This document shows positions 16,924-25,678 of a stretch of DNA of 59,999 bases, piece by piece. A program made the translations under genes and the position numbers. The notes beneath the pieces were generated by a model, which had not been told where the DNA came from, did no database searches, and was given only the letters and a program-made list of their open reading frames with translations. Source of the DNA: an uncultured Clostridia bacterium (GTDB lineage Bacteria; Bacillota; Clostridia; Oscillospirales; Oscillospiraceae); contig CAMEER010000007.1 in assembly GCA_945915065.1 (NCBI GenBank), positions 1 to 59,999 on the forward strand. Direction: 5' to 3'. The stretch's first letter is position 1. Every line of letters begins with the position of its first letter.

Positions 16924-18024
16924 ATGACGACATCCCAACCCTGTACCTGTGCCCACTGCGGTGCCGCCGATGCCGAGCTTACCGAGTTCAATGGACGGGT
17001 TTACTGCCCGGTTTGCCTGGATGCCCTGACGCTTGTTTGCACCGATTGCGGGACACGTTTTCTGCGCAGCAGGAACTGCAGCGAAAATGATGCGTTCCCC
17101 GTCTGCCCTGACTGCTACAACCGTAATTACACCCACTGTACCCGCTGCGGAGCACTCATCCACACCAATGCCTGCTACTACCCTTATGACAACGATGACC
17201 CCTACTGCCAGAGCTGCTGCAGGGAGATCGACAGCTACGCCATTCATGAGTATGGCTATAAGCCCGAGGCCATCTTCTATGGGCAGGGAGACCGTTTCTT
17301 CGGTGTCGAGCTGGAGATCGATGGCGGCGGAGAATACACCGATAACGCGGAGAGTATCCTCGGCATCGCCAACCGGGAGCAAAACCTGATCTACTGTAAG
17401 CACGACGGCAGCCTTGACGAGGGCTTTGAGATCGTCACCCACCCCATGTCATTGGCCTTCCAGCTGCATAAGATGCCCTGGCAGGCGGTGCTGCAGCGAG
17501 CCATCGCCATGGGCTACCTCTCCCACCAGGCGGGCACCTGCGGCCTGCATGTTCATGTGTCCCGGGATGCCTTCGGCGATACCGATGATGCCCAGGACAA
17601 GGCCATCGCCCGGGTGCTGTTCTTTGTGGAGCGGCACTGGAACGAACTCCTGCGGTTCTCCCGCCGCAGTCAGCGCCAGATGGACCGTTGGGCGGCCCGC
17701 TACGGCTATCGGGATCATCCGGATGAGATGCTGGAGCATATCAAAAAGGGCTATGGCAACCGCTATACCTGCGTGAATCTCACCAATGAGAATACCGTGG
17801 AGTTTCGCATGTTCCGCGGTACGCTGAAATGGAATACGCTCATCGCCACATTGCAGATGGTCAACAGGATCTGCGATGCGGCGATTTATTTGCCTGATGA
17901 GGAACTGCGGAGTTTGTCATGGAGCAGCTTCGTTAGCGGTATCACAGAGCCGGAGCTGATCCAGTACCTGAAAGAACGGGATCTCTATATCAACGAGCCT
18001 ACGGAAGGGGAGGTGGAGTTCTGA
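16924..18024 (+). CDS. Amidoligase (COOH-NH2 ligase) with N-terminal zinc-binding region
   Basis: A 366-residue member of the amidoligase family related in fold to glutamine synthetase; such enzymes form amide bonds using ATP. Residues 7-99 hold at least six CxxC-type pairs (PCTCAHC, YCPVC, VCTDC, VCPDC, HCTRC, YCQSC), so a multi-ribbon zinc module precedes the catalytic domain. The catalytic part shows FFGVELEID with E129 and E131, KHDGSLDEGFEIVTHP (159-174), CGLHVHVSR with H209 and H211, and the late NTVEFRMFRGT. GGAGG precedes the ATG. The stop overlaps the start of the glutamine amidotransferase gene, so ammonia or a glutamine-derived amine is the likely co-substrate. Its target, small molecule or protein, is unknown. 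Confidence 0.88.
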   Translation: MTTSQPCTCAHCGAADAELTEFNGRVYCPVCLDALTLVCTDCGTRFLRSRNCSENDAFPVCPDCYNRNYTHCTRCGALIHTNACYYPYDNDDPYCQSCCREIDSYAIHEYGYKPEAIFYGQGDRFFGVELEIDGGGEYTDNAESILGIANREQNLIYCKHDGSLDEGFEIVTHPMSLAFQLHKMPWQAVLQRAIAMGYLSHQAGTCGLHVHVSRDAFGDTDDAQDKAIARVLFFVERHWNELLRFSRRSQRQMDRWAARYGYRDHPDEMLEHIKKGYGNRYTCVNLTNENTVEFRMFRGTLKWNTLIATLQMVNRICDAAIYLPDEELRSLSWSSFVSGITEPELIQYLKERDLYINEPTEGEVEF

Positions 18025-18932
18025 TGTGCTGCCTGTTTGGGATCTACGATTACAGAGGCAGCCTGACCGCCTCACAGAAGCGGCGGCTGCTCTCTGCTCT
18101 GGCCACGGCCAGCGAAGCAAGAGGCACTGACGCCACCGGCATCGCGTATAACAGCAGCGGCCGTTTGGCCATCTATAAGCGGCCTTGGCCGGCCCATCTG
18201 ATGCGGTTTCGCCTGCCGGAGGACACACGTTGCATCATGGGCCATACGAGGATGACCACCCAGGGGGATGAGAAGCACAACTTCAATAACCATCCGTTTC
18301 CCGGCATGGCGGATATCCCCTTTGCGCTGGCCCATAATGGTGTTCTCTATAATGATAAGGAGCTCCGCAGGGAAAAGAAACTGCCTGCCACGAAAATTGA
18401 GACAGACAGCTATGTGGCGGTGCAGCTGCTGGAGCAGCAGGACAAACTGGGATTCTCCGCTATCCGCCGGATGGCAGAGGCACTGCAAGGCACCCTGACG
18501 CTGACGATCCTGGATGGGAGAGACGATCTCTACATCGTCAAAGGGAACAACCCTATGACCCTGTACCACTTCCCCCAGTTGGGGTTGTACGCCTATGCCA
18601 GCACCGAGGCCGTTCTAAAGAAGGGCTTAAAGAAAGGGTTGGCCCGTGCAGAGCGCCCGGTGGAGGTGGAACTGAACGAGGGGGAGATCCTGCGGATCGA
18701 CCGGCAGGGCCGCCGCAAGGTGGAGACCTTCAACACCGAGAACCTTTACGATAGCCGGTTTCTGTTCGGCTGGCTGAAGCTGAGTTGCGGCGGAGGCAAC
18801 GATGGATATGTGCGGGAGCTGAAGTCCATTGCCGGAGTGTATGGCTACACGGCAAAGGATGTGGATACCTTCCTCTCCTATGGGATGTATCCGGAGGAGA
18901 TCGAGGAGATCATGTGCTGTGGGGAGGTATAA
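18024..18932 (+). CDS. Class II glutamine amidotransferase (Ntn hydrolase)
   Basis: A 302-residue enzyme expected to hydrolyse glutamine and free ammonia. The protein starts MCCLFGIYD, so removal of Met exposes the nucleophile Cys2. Other class II marks are RGTDATGIA (33-41), MGHTRMTTQG (72-81, like GHTRWATHG of GlmS and PurF), NNHPF (88-92) and LAHNGVLYND (102-111), the oxyanion and glutamine-binding loops. There is no synthase domain; the last ~100 residues are unassigned. It overlaps the amidoligase stop by one base (TGATG). The obvious reading is a two-subunit, glutamine-dependent amide-forming enzyme. Confidence 0.9.
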   Translation: MCCLFGIYDYRGSLTASQKRRLLSALATASEARGTDATGIAYNSSGRLAIYKRPWPAHLMRFRLPEDTRCIMGHTRMTTQGDEKHNFNNHPFPGMADIPFALAHNGVLYNDKELRREKKLPATKIETDSYVAVQLLEQQDKLGFSAIRRMAEALQGTLTLTILDGRDDLYIVKGNNPMTLYHFPQLGLYAYASTEAVLKKGLKKGLARAERPVEVELNEGEILRIDRQGRRKVETFNTENLYDSRFLFGWLKLSCGGGNDGYVRELKSIAGVYGYTAKDVDTFLSYGMYPEEIEEIMCCGEV

Positions 18933-18934
18933 GC

Positions 18935-19321
18935 GTGAGAGTCGTAATTGTTGAAGGAGGTAAGAAACCCTATGAGATGGAACTGGAAAACAGCCTTGCA
19001 GCTATGCAGCATTGTGTTGGCGGTCTTGTGGAAAGTGTGTACGAGCGGGGAGGACCCGGACAGTGTGCGCTGATCTGCAATGGCGAGGGCAAGCTGCTGG
19101 GCCTGCCGCTGAACCGTGCGCTGCGGGATGAGGAAGGGCAGATCTATGATGTGATTGCAGGCACGTTCTTCATCTGCGGTGCGCCGGAGGACAGCGAGGA
19201 CTTCACATCTCTGACCGACGAACAGGTGGCCTACTGGCTGAAGCGGTTTGCCAAGCCGGAGTTCTTTGTCAGCGTTAACGGCAAGCTGATCTGCGTCCCC
19301 GTGGAGGAGGCGGGAGCATAA
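18935..19321 (+). CDS. DUF3846 family protein
   Basis: A 128-residue protein starting with GTG at 18935 after GGGAGG, two bases beyond the amidotransferase stop. The sequence matches the DUF3846 pattern: an N-terminal VVIVEGGKKPYEMELENSL, then VGGLVESVY, CNGEGKLLGLPLNRALR and YDVIAGTFFICG. The family is common on mobile elements of Firmicutes and has no known function. Tight coupling to the amidoligase and amidotransferase suggests the three act together. It might be a substrate, carrier or immunity-like partner, but nothing in the sequence decides this. Confidence 0.85.
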   Translation: MRVVIVEGGKKPYEMELENSLAAMQHCVGGLVESVYERGGPGQCALICNGEGKLLGLPLNRALRDEEGQIYDVIAGTFFICGAPEDSEDFTSLTDEQVAYWLKRFAKPEFFVSVNGKLICVPVEEAGA

Positions 19322-19327
19322 AGAAAA

Positions 19328-19369
19328 AGGACAGACGAGGAATGCATCAAAACACTCTTCGCCTGTCCT
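19328..19369 (+). terminator. Probable terminator after the amidoligase cassette
   Basis: AGGACAG at 19328-19334 pairs with CTGTCCT at 19363-19369. Pairing continues inward with mismatches around a loop of about 15 bases. It lies 6 bases after the DUF3846 stop. A second inverted pair, GGCCAG/CTGGCC, follows in 19458-19490 and may serve the convergent gene. Confidence 0.45.
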
Positions 19370-19517
19370 ATTCTCTTCAGCAGTCATATCATACAAGAAA
19401 AGATAACCGATTGCCCTGTATTCATTTCGTATCCTCAAAAAACGATGCCTGTGTTCGGCCAGCCTTACTTACTTCGTAAACGTCTGGCCGAAAGGCCTCT
19501 ATGCTTACCTCACACAG

Positions 19518-21686
19518 TCATCCTTTTTCGAGGTGGTCTTCTTGTGTTCCTTTATATAGAAAAACCACCCTGGAAAAGTTTTCAGTTTTTGTAAAAGCAG
19601 AGAGATGCAGACCATGGACTTTATCAACGGCTTTGAACAGAGCTTTCAGTGCATTCTCTCTTAAATGGAGCCGCATCATCGTTTCGCAAATCATCAGTCG
19701 GAGTTCCTGACGGTTTTCATTGGTGCGTTTATTTTTCATTTCAATCGGGATTGCATTGGTATTTTGCTGATCGGGACAGTTCTCAAATCGGCAGATGTCC
19801 GGAAGTACAAAGCAATCCAGATCGACCTTTTTGAAGAGAACAGAGATGCCAGTGTCGGCCTTTAGGTCAGCTGAAAACAAAAAGTACCGCTCTCTGGAAC
19901 TGATGCCGCGGCCTGTCCAGAGTTCTATATATAATCGTGCATAGGCTTCCATATCTGACTTGACCGTCTGATATAGGGAAAGAATCGCATCCGTATTGCC
20001 GCGCAGAAAACACAGATATGTCTCATACGGAACAGCCCGGACGGATCTGCGAGCCAGGTCATGGTAACAAGGGGGAAGGCAAGTTATTCCGTATTGGAAC
20101 GCTTTCAGTTGTATTCCCATCTGGGGAATGCGTTCATATCCGCATTGAGCGGCGAACTCACTCCATAGCCGAATCTCTGCTGAAGATTGCCACTGTGTGC
20201 CATATAGATATAAGAATTTGTTCAAGGTGTCCGCTGTTTCGGGGTCGGACAGGCACAGAGTATGGCAAAGATCTTTTATCAACTGTAAGAGTGCAAGACG
20301 CTGCTCGCTTTTTGGTATGTTCCCAGGAAAGTAGGCCTCAGGAATGTAGGGGCGGCGCCGTAAGTCAACGTCTGCAAGTTCAAACTGGTTCAACAGCAGC
20401 CTGCGTTTATATATGCCGAGCAGGACAATGATTCGAATGGGAATTTCTTCCTTGGCAAACGTCCGGAACAGCCAGCGAATATAACCGCACAGGTGTTCGG
20501 TGTGGAGGGAAGATGCACTTGCCACACCGACGCTGCGAAGGAAAGCAATGATTCGTAATGCGACAGGCGTTACCATATCACTCGACATAGACGCAGCATG
20601 GGACAGGTCCTCCGGATAAGGCACTGCCCATCGAAAATAATCGGAGTCCATCGCTTTGGCTGTGCGGGAGGCACATTGTCCCGCGGCTGCAAAGAGCGAT
20701 TCCAACTGCGACAGCCGCCGCTGCATCCCTGCAACATCGTGGGCGGCAGGATCACAGACCTGCGGAGGATGCGACTTTATCAATTCACGCTCATAGACGC
20801 CGTGGATACAGGGGAGAAGCACGGTATTGAGAAATGCGGAACGAAAGGATGGGTTTCTGGCAAAAGCAGCGGTTGTACCATCACATTCTTTCAAGAGTTG
20901 CCGGTAGGAACGCGCCAGCTTCGCATCTGACAGAATGTGCGTATAGTTGATCTTCTTTTCCTGGCGAACCCACTGGGGAATGTCTCTCAAACGCAGCTTA
21001 ACATGCTGTTGGATAAGGTCGATGCGCAGTTTTTTGATCTCACGGGATTTTGAACCGGCCAAATGCTTATTGGCGTATAGCCACTGAAAGACGCTCCTAT
21101 TCTTGCGCTCGGCATTGATGCGGTCAAATAAAACTTCTGCGGCGCGGACGGCACCGCTTTTTTCAGCGCTTTCTCCGGTAGCTTTCATCCATTCCTTTGA
21201 AAAAGCAGTCATTGCCGCATCGGTATCCCAGACCCGCTTTTTTGATGTTTGGAACCACTCTTTATTCAGCAGATTATCGCGAGAGGCAATGTCGTAGTCA
21301 TAAAAAAGAGCGCTCTGATCGGCCAAAAGCTGCAAAAAACTATTGCCGGGCTCTATACCGCGGGGAAGGCGCACCACGTTCCGGGCCAAAAGAAACGCGG
21401 TTTTATTTGCCAGCAATCTCTCATATCCGCCGGAGGTGGAAAAGGTAAACGGAAATGCGGACAGAAATGCTTCTTGCAGCTCGGAAATGCGCGTGATCGT
21501 GTTAACTGGCGGCTCTTGATCTTCCGCGGTACCGTCTGGCAACTTGGCAAGATTGGGGGTTCTGGGAACCAAAGCATAAAAAGAAGGGTCGCTTGAATTC
21601 TTATCTTCCTTTGATTTCAAAGGAAAATCGGAACAACTATGGAAAATATTTCCATTTTCTGCTGTCTGGTTTTCAAAATCAGTCAT
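19518..21686 (-). CDS. Hypothetical protein, 722 residues
   Basis: I do not recognise this protein. It is 722 residues, rich in charged residues and leucine, predicted mostly helical, with no signal peptide, clear membrane helix or P-loop. The first ~60 residues are polar and low in complexity; the rest looks like one or two large helical domains. AGGA lies ahead of the ATG. It is divergent from the 487-residue gene at 21788 across about 100 bases, and convergent with the amidoligase cassette. Its place beside helicase, excisionase and integrase genes suggests a role in the element's own life cycle or in defence. Both are guesses. Confidence 0.7.
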   Translation of the reverse strand: MTDFENQTAENGNIFHSCSDFPLKSKEDKNSSDPSFYALVPRTPNLAKLPDGTAEDQEPPVNTITRISELQEAFLSAFPFTFSTSGGYERLLANKTAFLLARNVVRLPRGIEPGNSFLQLLADQSALFYDYDIASRDNLLNKEWFQTSKKRVWDTDAAMTAFSKEWMKATGESAEKSGAVRAAEVLFDRINAERKNRSVFQWLYANKHLAGSKSREIKKLRIDLIQQHVKLRLRDIPQWVRQEKKINYTHILSDAKLARSYRQLLKECDGTTAAFARNPSFRSAFLNTVLLPCIHGVYERELIKSHPPQVCDPAAHDVAGMQRRLSQLESLFAAAGQCASRTAKAMDSDYFRWAVPYPEDLSHAASMSSDMVTPVALRIIAFLRSVGVASASSLHTEHLCGYIRWLFRTFAKEEIPIRIIVLLGIYKRRLLLNQFELADVDLRRRPYIPEAYFPGNIPKSEQRLALLQLIKDLCHTLCLSDPETADTLNKFLYLYGTQWQSSAEIRLWSEFAAQCGYERIPQMGIQLKAFQYGITCLPPCYHDLARRSVRAVPYETYLCFLRGNTDAILSLYQTVKSDMEAYARLYIELWTGRGISSRERYFLFSADLKADTGISVLFKKVDLDCFVLPDICRFENCPDQQNTNAIPIEMKNKRTNENRQELRLMICETMMRLHLRENALKALFKAVDKVHGLHLSAFTKTENFSRVVFLYKGTQEDHLEKG

Positions 21687-21787
21687 TTTGCAATCCTGCC
21701 TTTATTCAAAGTTTTTTCATGGGAAGTGTGGTTAAATTGTCACAGCTCGAGCCGAGATTTGATCAACAAGAAAGGAAGAACTTTTCT

Positions 21788-23251
21788 ATGAAAAAAACGA
21801 CATACATAATCCGTGTCGGGGGTGCGCATCGGCTGCGCTTCACTGCCACCGAGGGCAAAGACAATGCCATTTTAACTCCTACCACAGCTGTCGTCAAGGC
21901 AGATGACCGCATCAAACTGACCGCCAAGGGGGACAAGCTGGGCAAAAAAGCCTCGCGCAAGGCGCTTCTCCAGCTACTTGACTTCCCAAACCAAGTCATG
22001 GAGCCACGGACTGGTGCGCAGCTGGTTTCATTGGCTTTGCTGGCACAGGTGGCTCCGCTGTATGCAGCACAGGGACTCACACCCTTGCCGGCGGTTTACG
22101 TCACTGGCGCGCTTCGGATCCCCGATGCGGTAAGCGATGTGCTCCGGGCCATGCAGGGGAAGGAGCGATGGTCAGGCGATGAGTGGCATCTGCGCCGTCC
22201 CTGGACGCTTCGGACGCTGATCCCTGTGGGTGCGGCAGCTCCGGAGAATGCCGCCGTAAAATACGTGGGTGGCAAAGCGACACAGATTTACGGCAGACGC
22301 ATGAAATTTTGGGCCCCGTATTCGGGCTGCGCAGTGGCGTTCGCGCCAGACCTGCCGGCCTCGGTGCGTCGGGAAATCCTGAAAGCTTCACCGCTGATGA
22401 TACCGATTACAGTCTCTGCTGGTGACCGGCCGATTTCGGTGAAGCTGGCGGCCAATGACTTGGTCTACCGTGCTTCGGACGACATCCCGACGCTTCGGGA
22501 TGCCTCACCGGTGGTTCAGCGGTTCGTCCGCTGGCTGGAAAAAGGCGACCACGCACAGCGATGGGTGGATGCTATCCGTGCCAATGGTGGCGGGCGGTCC
22601 TACTCTGTAACGCAAGGCGAACGCGAGTTGTGGTGCGCGGTGCTATCTCTGGTGACGCTGTTCCTGGACTGGACAGTTCGCAAGGCTGGGTTTTTGACTG
22701 AGGCGGAATCAAACGCCTTGGAGAGACAGTATGTATTCTGGCTTGGTTCGGACGGCCCGAAGGATCCGAGTGCGGGTGCGGTGGATCTATGTCAGGCGAG
22801 TGCGTTCTACACCTTCCTGCGGGATTATCTCCGCGAGAACGCGGCCCACGTTACAGAGAAGTCCGGTTGTGCCGACACCGTTGCACGAATCCACGTGGTC
22901 AACAGAATGGACCCCAGCCTGACACTGCCGAGAGAAGTGACCTTCCGGGCCTACGCGGCTGGAAGGACTGCGCCAGAAGATGTTGACCTCCAGCGGGCGT
23001 TGATGACGGCCGGCATCCCATTCCGAACAGAGGGAAAGGATACCTCATGGCGCTACGCTTTCTACGCCAAGGGTAAAGCCCCAAAGGGCCAACCTGAAAA
23101 GCTGCCTTGTCTGAGTATGCCACTCGTTGAACTGCCGCTTGAGGTGCAGAGCGAACTCGTAAAGCTGTTCGGAGACCGATTCGGCAGCCTCCTCTCCCAT
23201 TTGGGAGAGGAGAGCGGCGCCGAAGCAGAGAACGGGGGTGAAAATCAATGA
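21788..23251 (+). CDS. Hypothetical protein, 487 residues, coupled to the helicase
   Basis: I do not recognise a family. I chose the ATG at 21788 because GAAAGGAAG is upstream; the longer frame from 21593 would overlap the divergent gene at 21686. The N-terminus has a small beta-looking domain (YIIRVGGAHRLRFTATEG), followed by a basic stretch (KADDRIKLTAKGDKLGKKASRKA). The middle is alpha-beta, with RRPWTLRTLIPVG and GERELWCAVLSLVTLFLDW. No catalytic motif is evident. The stop overlaps the start of the helicase gene by four bases, so the two are translated together and probably work together, for example as primase or loader with helicase. Confidence 0.72.
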   Translation: MKKTTYIIRVGGAHRLRFTATEGKDNAILTPTTAVVKADDRIKLTAKGDKLGKKASRKALLQLLDFPNQVMEPRTGAQLVSLALLAQVAPLYAAQGLTPLPAVYVTGALRIPDAVSDVLRAMQGKERWSGDEWHLRRPWTLRTLIPVGAAAPENAAVKYVGGKATQIYGRRMKFWAPYSGCAVAFAPDLPASVRREILKASPLMIPITVSAGDRPISVKLAANDLVYRASDDIPTLRDASPVVQRFVRWLEKGDHAQRWVDAIRANGGGRSYSVTQGERELWCAVLSLVTLFLDWTVRKAGFLTEAESNALERQYVFWLGSDGPKDPSAGAVDLCQASAFYTFLRDYLRENAAHVTEKSGCADTVARIHVVNRMDPSLTLPREVTFRAYAAGRTAPEDVDLQRALMTAGIPFRTEGKDTSWRYAFYAKGKAPKGQPEKLPCLSMPLVELPLEVQSELVKLFGDRFGSLLSHLGEESGAEAENGGENQ

Positions 23252-25380
23252 AAAAGCCTGTATTGACAACGGTTCCGCCGGATGCGGTATCCGCTGCTTC
23301 GGAGGATCGGACGGTTCGGGAAGGGGGAGAGTTCACGCAGCTGCGGCTCCGTGCAGAGGATGACCCTCAGCGGCTTCACGGTCGGGTGATGGAGGTGTTG
23401 GATCATTTATTTTCTACACGCAGGACAACATATTTATCTGGCCAACGAGATGCACTGGCCTGTATCGTAGATGCTGTCTTGGATGACAGTCGCCAGGGCA
23501 TCTCGGCTGTCCCGCTTGTTCCCGGCGGCGGCAAATCGACGCTGCTGCGGGCGCTGCTGACGGTGTTTGCGGCGGTGTTCCGAGACATGTCCAACCCTAT
23601 CGCCAAACGGTTGGGCGGAGTGATCGTGGTGGTGGAAAAGACGGCGGAAGGCGAGGAACTGGAAGAGCTGTGCAACTGCGGGCTTGAACCGGACGAACCT
23701 CCTGTGGCCTGCCTGATCTCATCGGTGAACGAGTATCATCTGCGGAAAGGACGCTGTCTGACCGGTGAAGCCAAAACCTACGCGGAGTGCCCACGTCGTG
23801 CCTGCCGGGAAGCGGCTAATTGCCCACTCCTACAAGCTATGGGGCACCTGGGAGAAACCCCCATCCTCATTCTGCTTCACGCCCGTCTGGCAGAGCATTT
23901 GCCCGACCTGACGCCCTTCACCTCGTGGTGCGAAGCAGACGGCACCGAGCATCACCGCTCGCTGCTGCTCATCGATGAAGCGCCCGAGTTGGTTCGGCAG
24001 GATGTGGTTTCTGCGGAAAGCCTTAACGATGCGGAGAATGAGCTGCTATCCATGCGGTCCAGCTACAGTTGGCAAGACCGTCAGGTGAAGCAGCGGGTCA
24101 TCGAAAGCTTCAACCACGCCCTTCGTATTCCATTTTGCCGGTTGCAACGATATAAGCATAGCGGAACCCGATGTTCGGCTCTGTTCAGCGCCTCGGAGAT
24201 GGAGCAGGCGGGCTTTAAGTGCGACAGCTTACAGGAACTGCTGGCTCGGCTGGAGGAATACCAGGCGCCGCGTTCCTGTAAGGCAGGCAAGCTGACGACG
24301 GGATTGCTGACCGAAAACGGGAAAGTGTTCAATTTCGGCAAGAACTTCGGGGTGGCTACGCCTTCACTTCACACTATTCGGGCTGACACGCCGCTGCGGA
24401 CGTTCATCTTCAGTGGTACCGCGCAGCTGATACCTCAACTGGCAGACAATCCCAAGGTTACCATGCTGGATACTGGTTTCCATGAGTCCTACGGTCGCCT
24501 GACCATCCATGTACAGCGTGATGGTGCACTGAAGACCTCCCGTACCGGTCTGCAAACAGCCGGTGTGGTGGAGGCGCTGGTGCTTTGGCTGCAGGTGCTG
24601 TTGCCGGAACTGTCTCAAAGCCACGGACGCGTGTTGTTGGTCACGTACAAGCGGATGGCACGGCGGATCTGGGAGCTGCTTGACGACGAGTGCCGGGAAC
24701 TGGTGTTCACCGCCGTCATCCCGGAAAGCGGCGAGATCTGTCTGCCGTACTTTGGCGGCGTGGCCGGCAGCAATGATTTCCGTGACGCCACAGCGGTGGT
24801 TTGCCTGGGACTTCCCCGATTGGAGCCGGGGGACTATCTGTACCGGGCGCTGGCTGTTGATCCGGGCGGTTCTCACGCGGAGGAACTATCCCACGCCGAC
24901 GGATCCCTTGAACAGCAGCCATGCGTCCTGAATGCGCAGGACATCCACCTGGCGCACGAACTGGTGCAGATGGTGTTCCGCTCTCGCCTGCGCTGCCATG
25001 GGGACATTGTCCCCATAGAGCTGTGGCTCACCCAGCCACCGGACGCCGTGCTGACCCTGCTGGGGAACTACTTCGGGGACTGTCGCTTCGAGAAACACAA
25101 TACCCTCCCTGCGGAGTGCCATTCGATGCTGCATATCTGCAAGCAGCGAAACGGTATTCGGACGAATGCGGCACGGCTCTATGAAGTGTTGCTGGCGGTT
25201 CCGGATGGGGTCGAGACCACGCCAGCGCTGCTCAGAGAGCAGTCCGGTTTGACGCGGGACCAGTACAAAGAGGCTATACGTGCCGCATCCGTACAGACAC
25301 TTTTCCGCACCGAGTTTACCACCTTCGGATCCGGCAAAAACCAGAAAATCCGTCGGATCCCAGCTATAAAAGTCGCATAA
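23248..25380 (+). CDS. SF2-type helicase/ATPase with cysteine cluster (XPD/DinG-like)
   Basis: A 710-residue P-loop ATPase. Walker A is PGGGKST at 92-98 and Walker B is LLLIDEAPEL with DEAP at 243-246, in place of DEAH. Between them lie C170, C181, C186 and C192, the position where XPD/DinG helicases hold an iron-sulfur cluster. A second RecA-like half follows, with TFIFSGTAQ, GRVLLVTYKRMARRIWELL and FGGVAGSNDFRDATAVVCLG. The last 100 residues look like a winged-helix region (LLREQSGLTRDQYKEAI). It overlaps the 487-residue gene and precedes the excisionase and integrase genes. It is probably the element's replication or transfer helicase; a defence role is possible. Confidence 0.75.
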   Translation: MKKPVLTTVPPDAVSAASEDRTVREGGEFTQLRLRAEDDPQRLHGRVMEVLDHLFSTRRTTYLSGQRDALACIVDAVLDDSRQGISAVPLVPGGGKSTLLRALLTVFAAVFRDMSNPIAKRLGGVIVVVEKTAEGEELEELCNCGLEPDEPPVACLISSVNEYHLRKGRCLTGEAKTYAECPRRACREAANCPLLQAMGHLGETPILILLHARLAEHLPDLTPFTSWCEADGTEHHRSLLLIDEAPELVRQDVVSAESLNDAENELLSMRSSYSWQDRQVKQRVIESFNHALRIPFCRLQRYKHSGTRCSALFSASEMEQAGFKCDSLQELLARLEEYQAPRSCKAGKLTTGLLTENGKVFNFGKNFGVATPSLHTIRADTPLRTFIFSGTAQLIPQLADNPKVTMLDTGFHESYGRLTIHVQRDGALKTSRTGLQTAGVVEALVLWLQVLLPELSQSHGRVLLVTYKRMARRIWELLDDECRELVFTAVIPESGEICLPYFGGVAGSNDFRDATAVVCLGLPRLEPGDYLYRALAVDPGGSHAEELSHADGSLEQQPCVLNAQDIHLAHELVQMVFRSRLRCHGDIVPIELWLTQPPDAVLTLLGNYFGDCRFEKHNTLPAECHSMLHICKQRNGIRTNAARLYEVLLAVPDGVETTPALLREQSGLTRDQYKEAIRAASVQTLFRTEFTTFGSGKNQKIRRIPAIKVA

Positions 25381-25409
25381 ACAGAATGAGAAATATAGGA
25401 GGAAAAACG

Positions 25410-25601
25410 ATGCTACATGTTGGAACGATTCGTGAAATTTGTAAGCAGCTCAATGAGAACGGCTATCACATCTCGGAGTACACTCTGCGCCTGTGGGTAA
25501 AGAACGCTGTTATCCCTGCCGTATTCACAGGCAGCCGTGCCCTGATCTCTTATGATGCCGTGTGCCGCGTCCTGTTGTGCGAAACCGAGAATGCAGCCTG
25601 A
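25410..25601 (+). CDS. Excisionase-like small DNA-binding protein
   Basis: A 63-residue protein starting at 25410 after AGGAGGAAAAACG; a longer frame from 25386 lacks a ribosome site. The sequence GTIREICKQLNENGYHISEYTLRLW and the closing VFTGSRALISYDAVCRVLL have the layout of a MerR/excisionase-type winged helix. It lies immediately ahead of the integrase gene, the usual place of a directionality factor, with a hairpin between them. Confidence 0.75.
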   Translation: MLHVGTIREICKQLNENGYHISEYTLRLWVKNAVIPAVFTGSRALISYDAVCRVLLCETENAA

Positions 25602-25611
25602 ATAAAAACTA

Positions 25612-25639
25612 CAGCGGCCTCCGAAAGTGGAGGCCGCTG
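25612..25639 (+). terminator. Hairpin between excisionase and integrase genes
   Basis: A perfect 11-bp GC-rich stem, 25612-25622 with 25629-25639, with a 6-base loop. Only CAATT follows, so termination is likely partial. It would let the integrase be expressed less than the excisionase-like gene. Confidence 0.55.
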
Positions 25640-25678
25640 CAATTCCCTATACAATTGCTATAAAGGAGGAAGGGCTAT

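Noticed and set aside
21593-21787. Longer N-terminus for the 487-residue protein
   Set aside because: Would overlap the divergent gene starting at 21686 and lacks a ribosome site; the ATG at 21788 has one.
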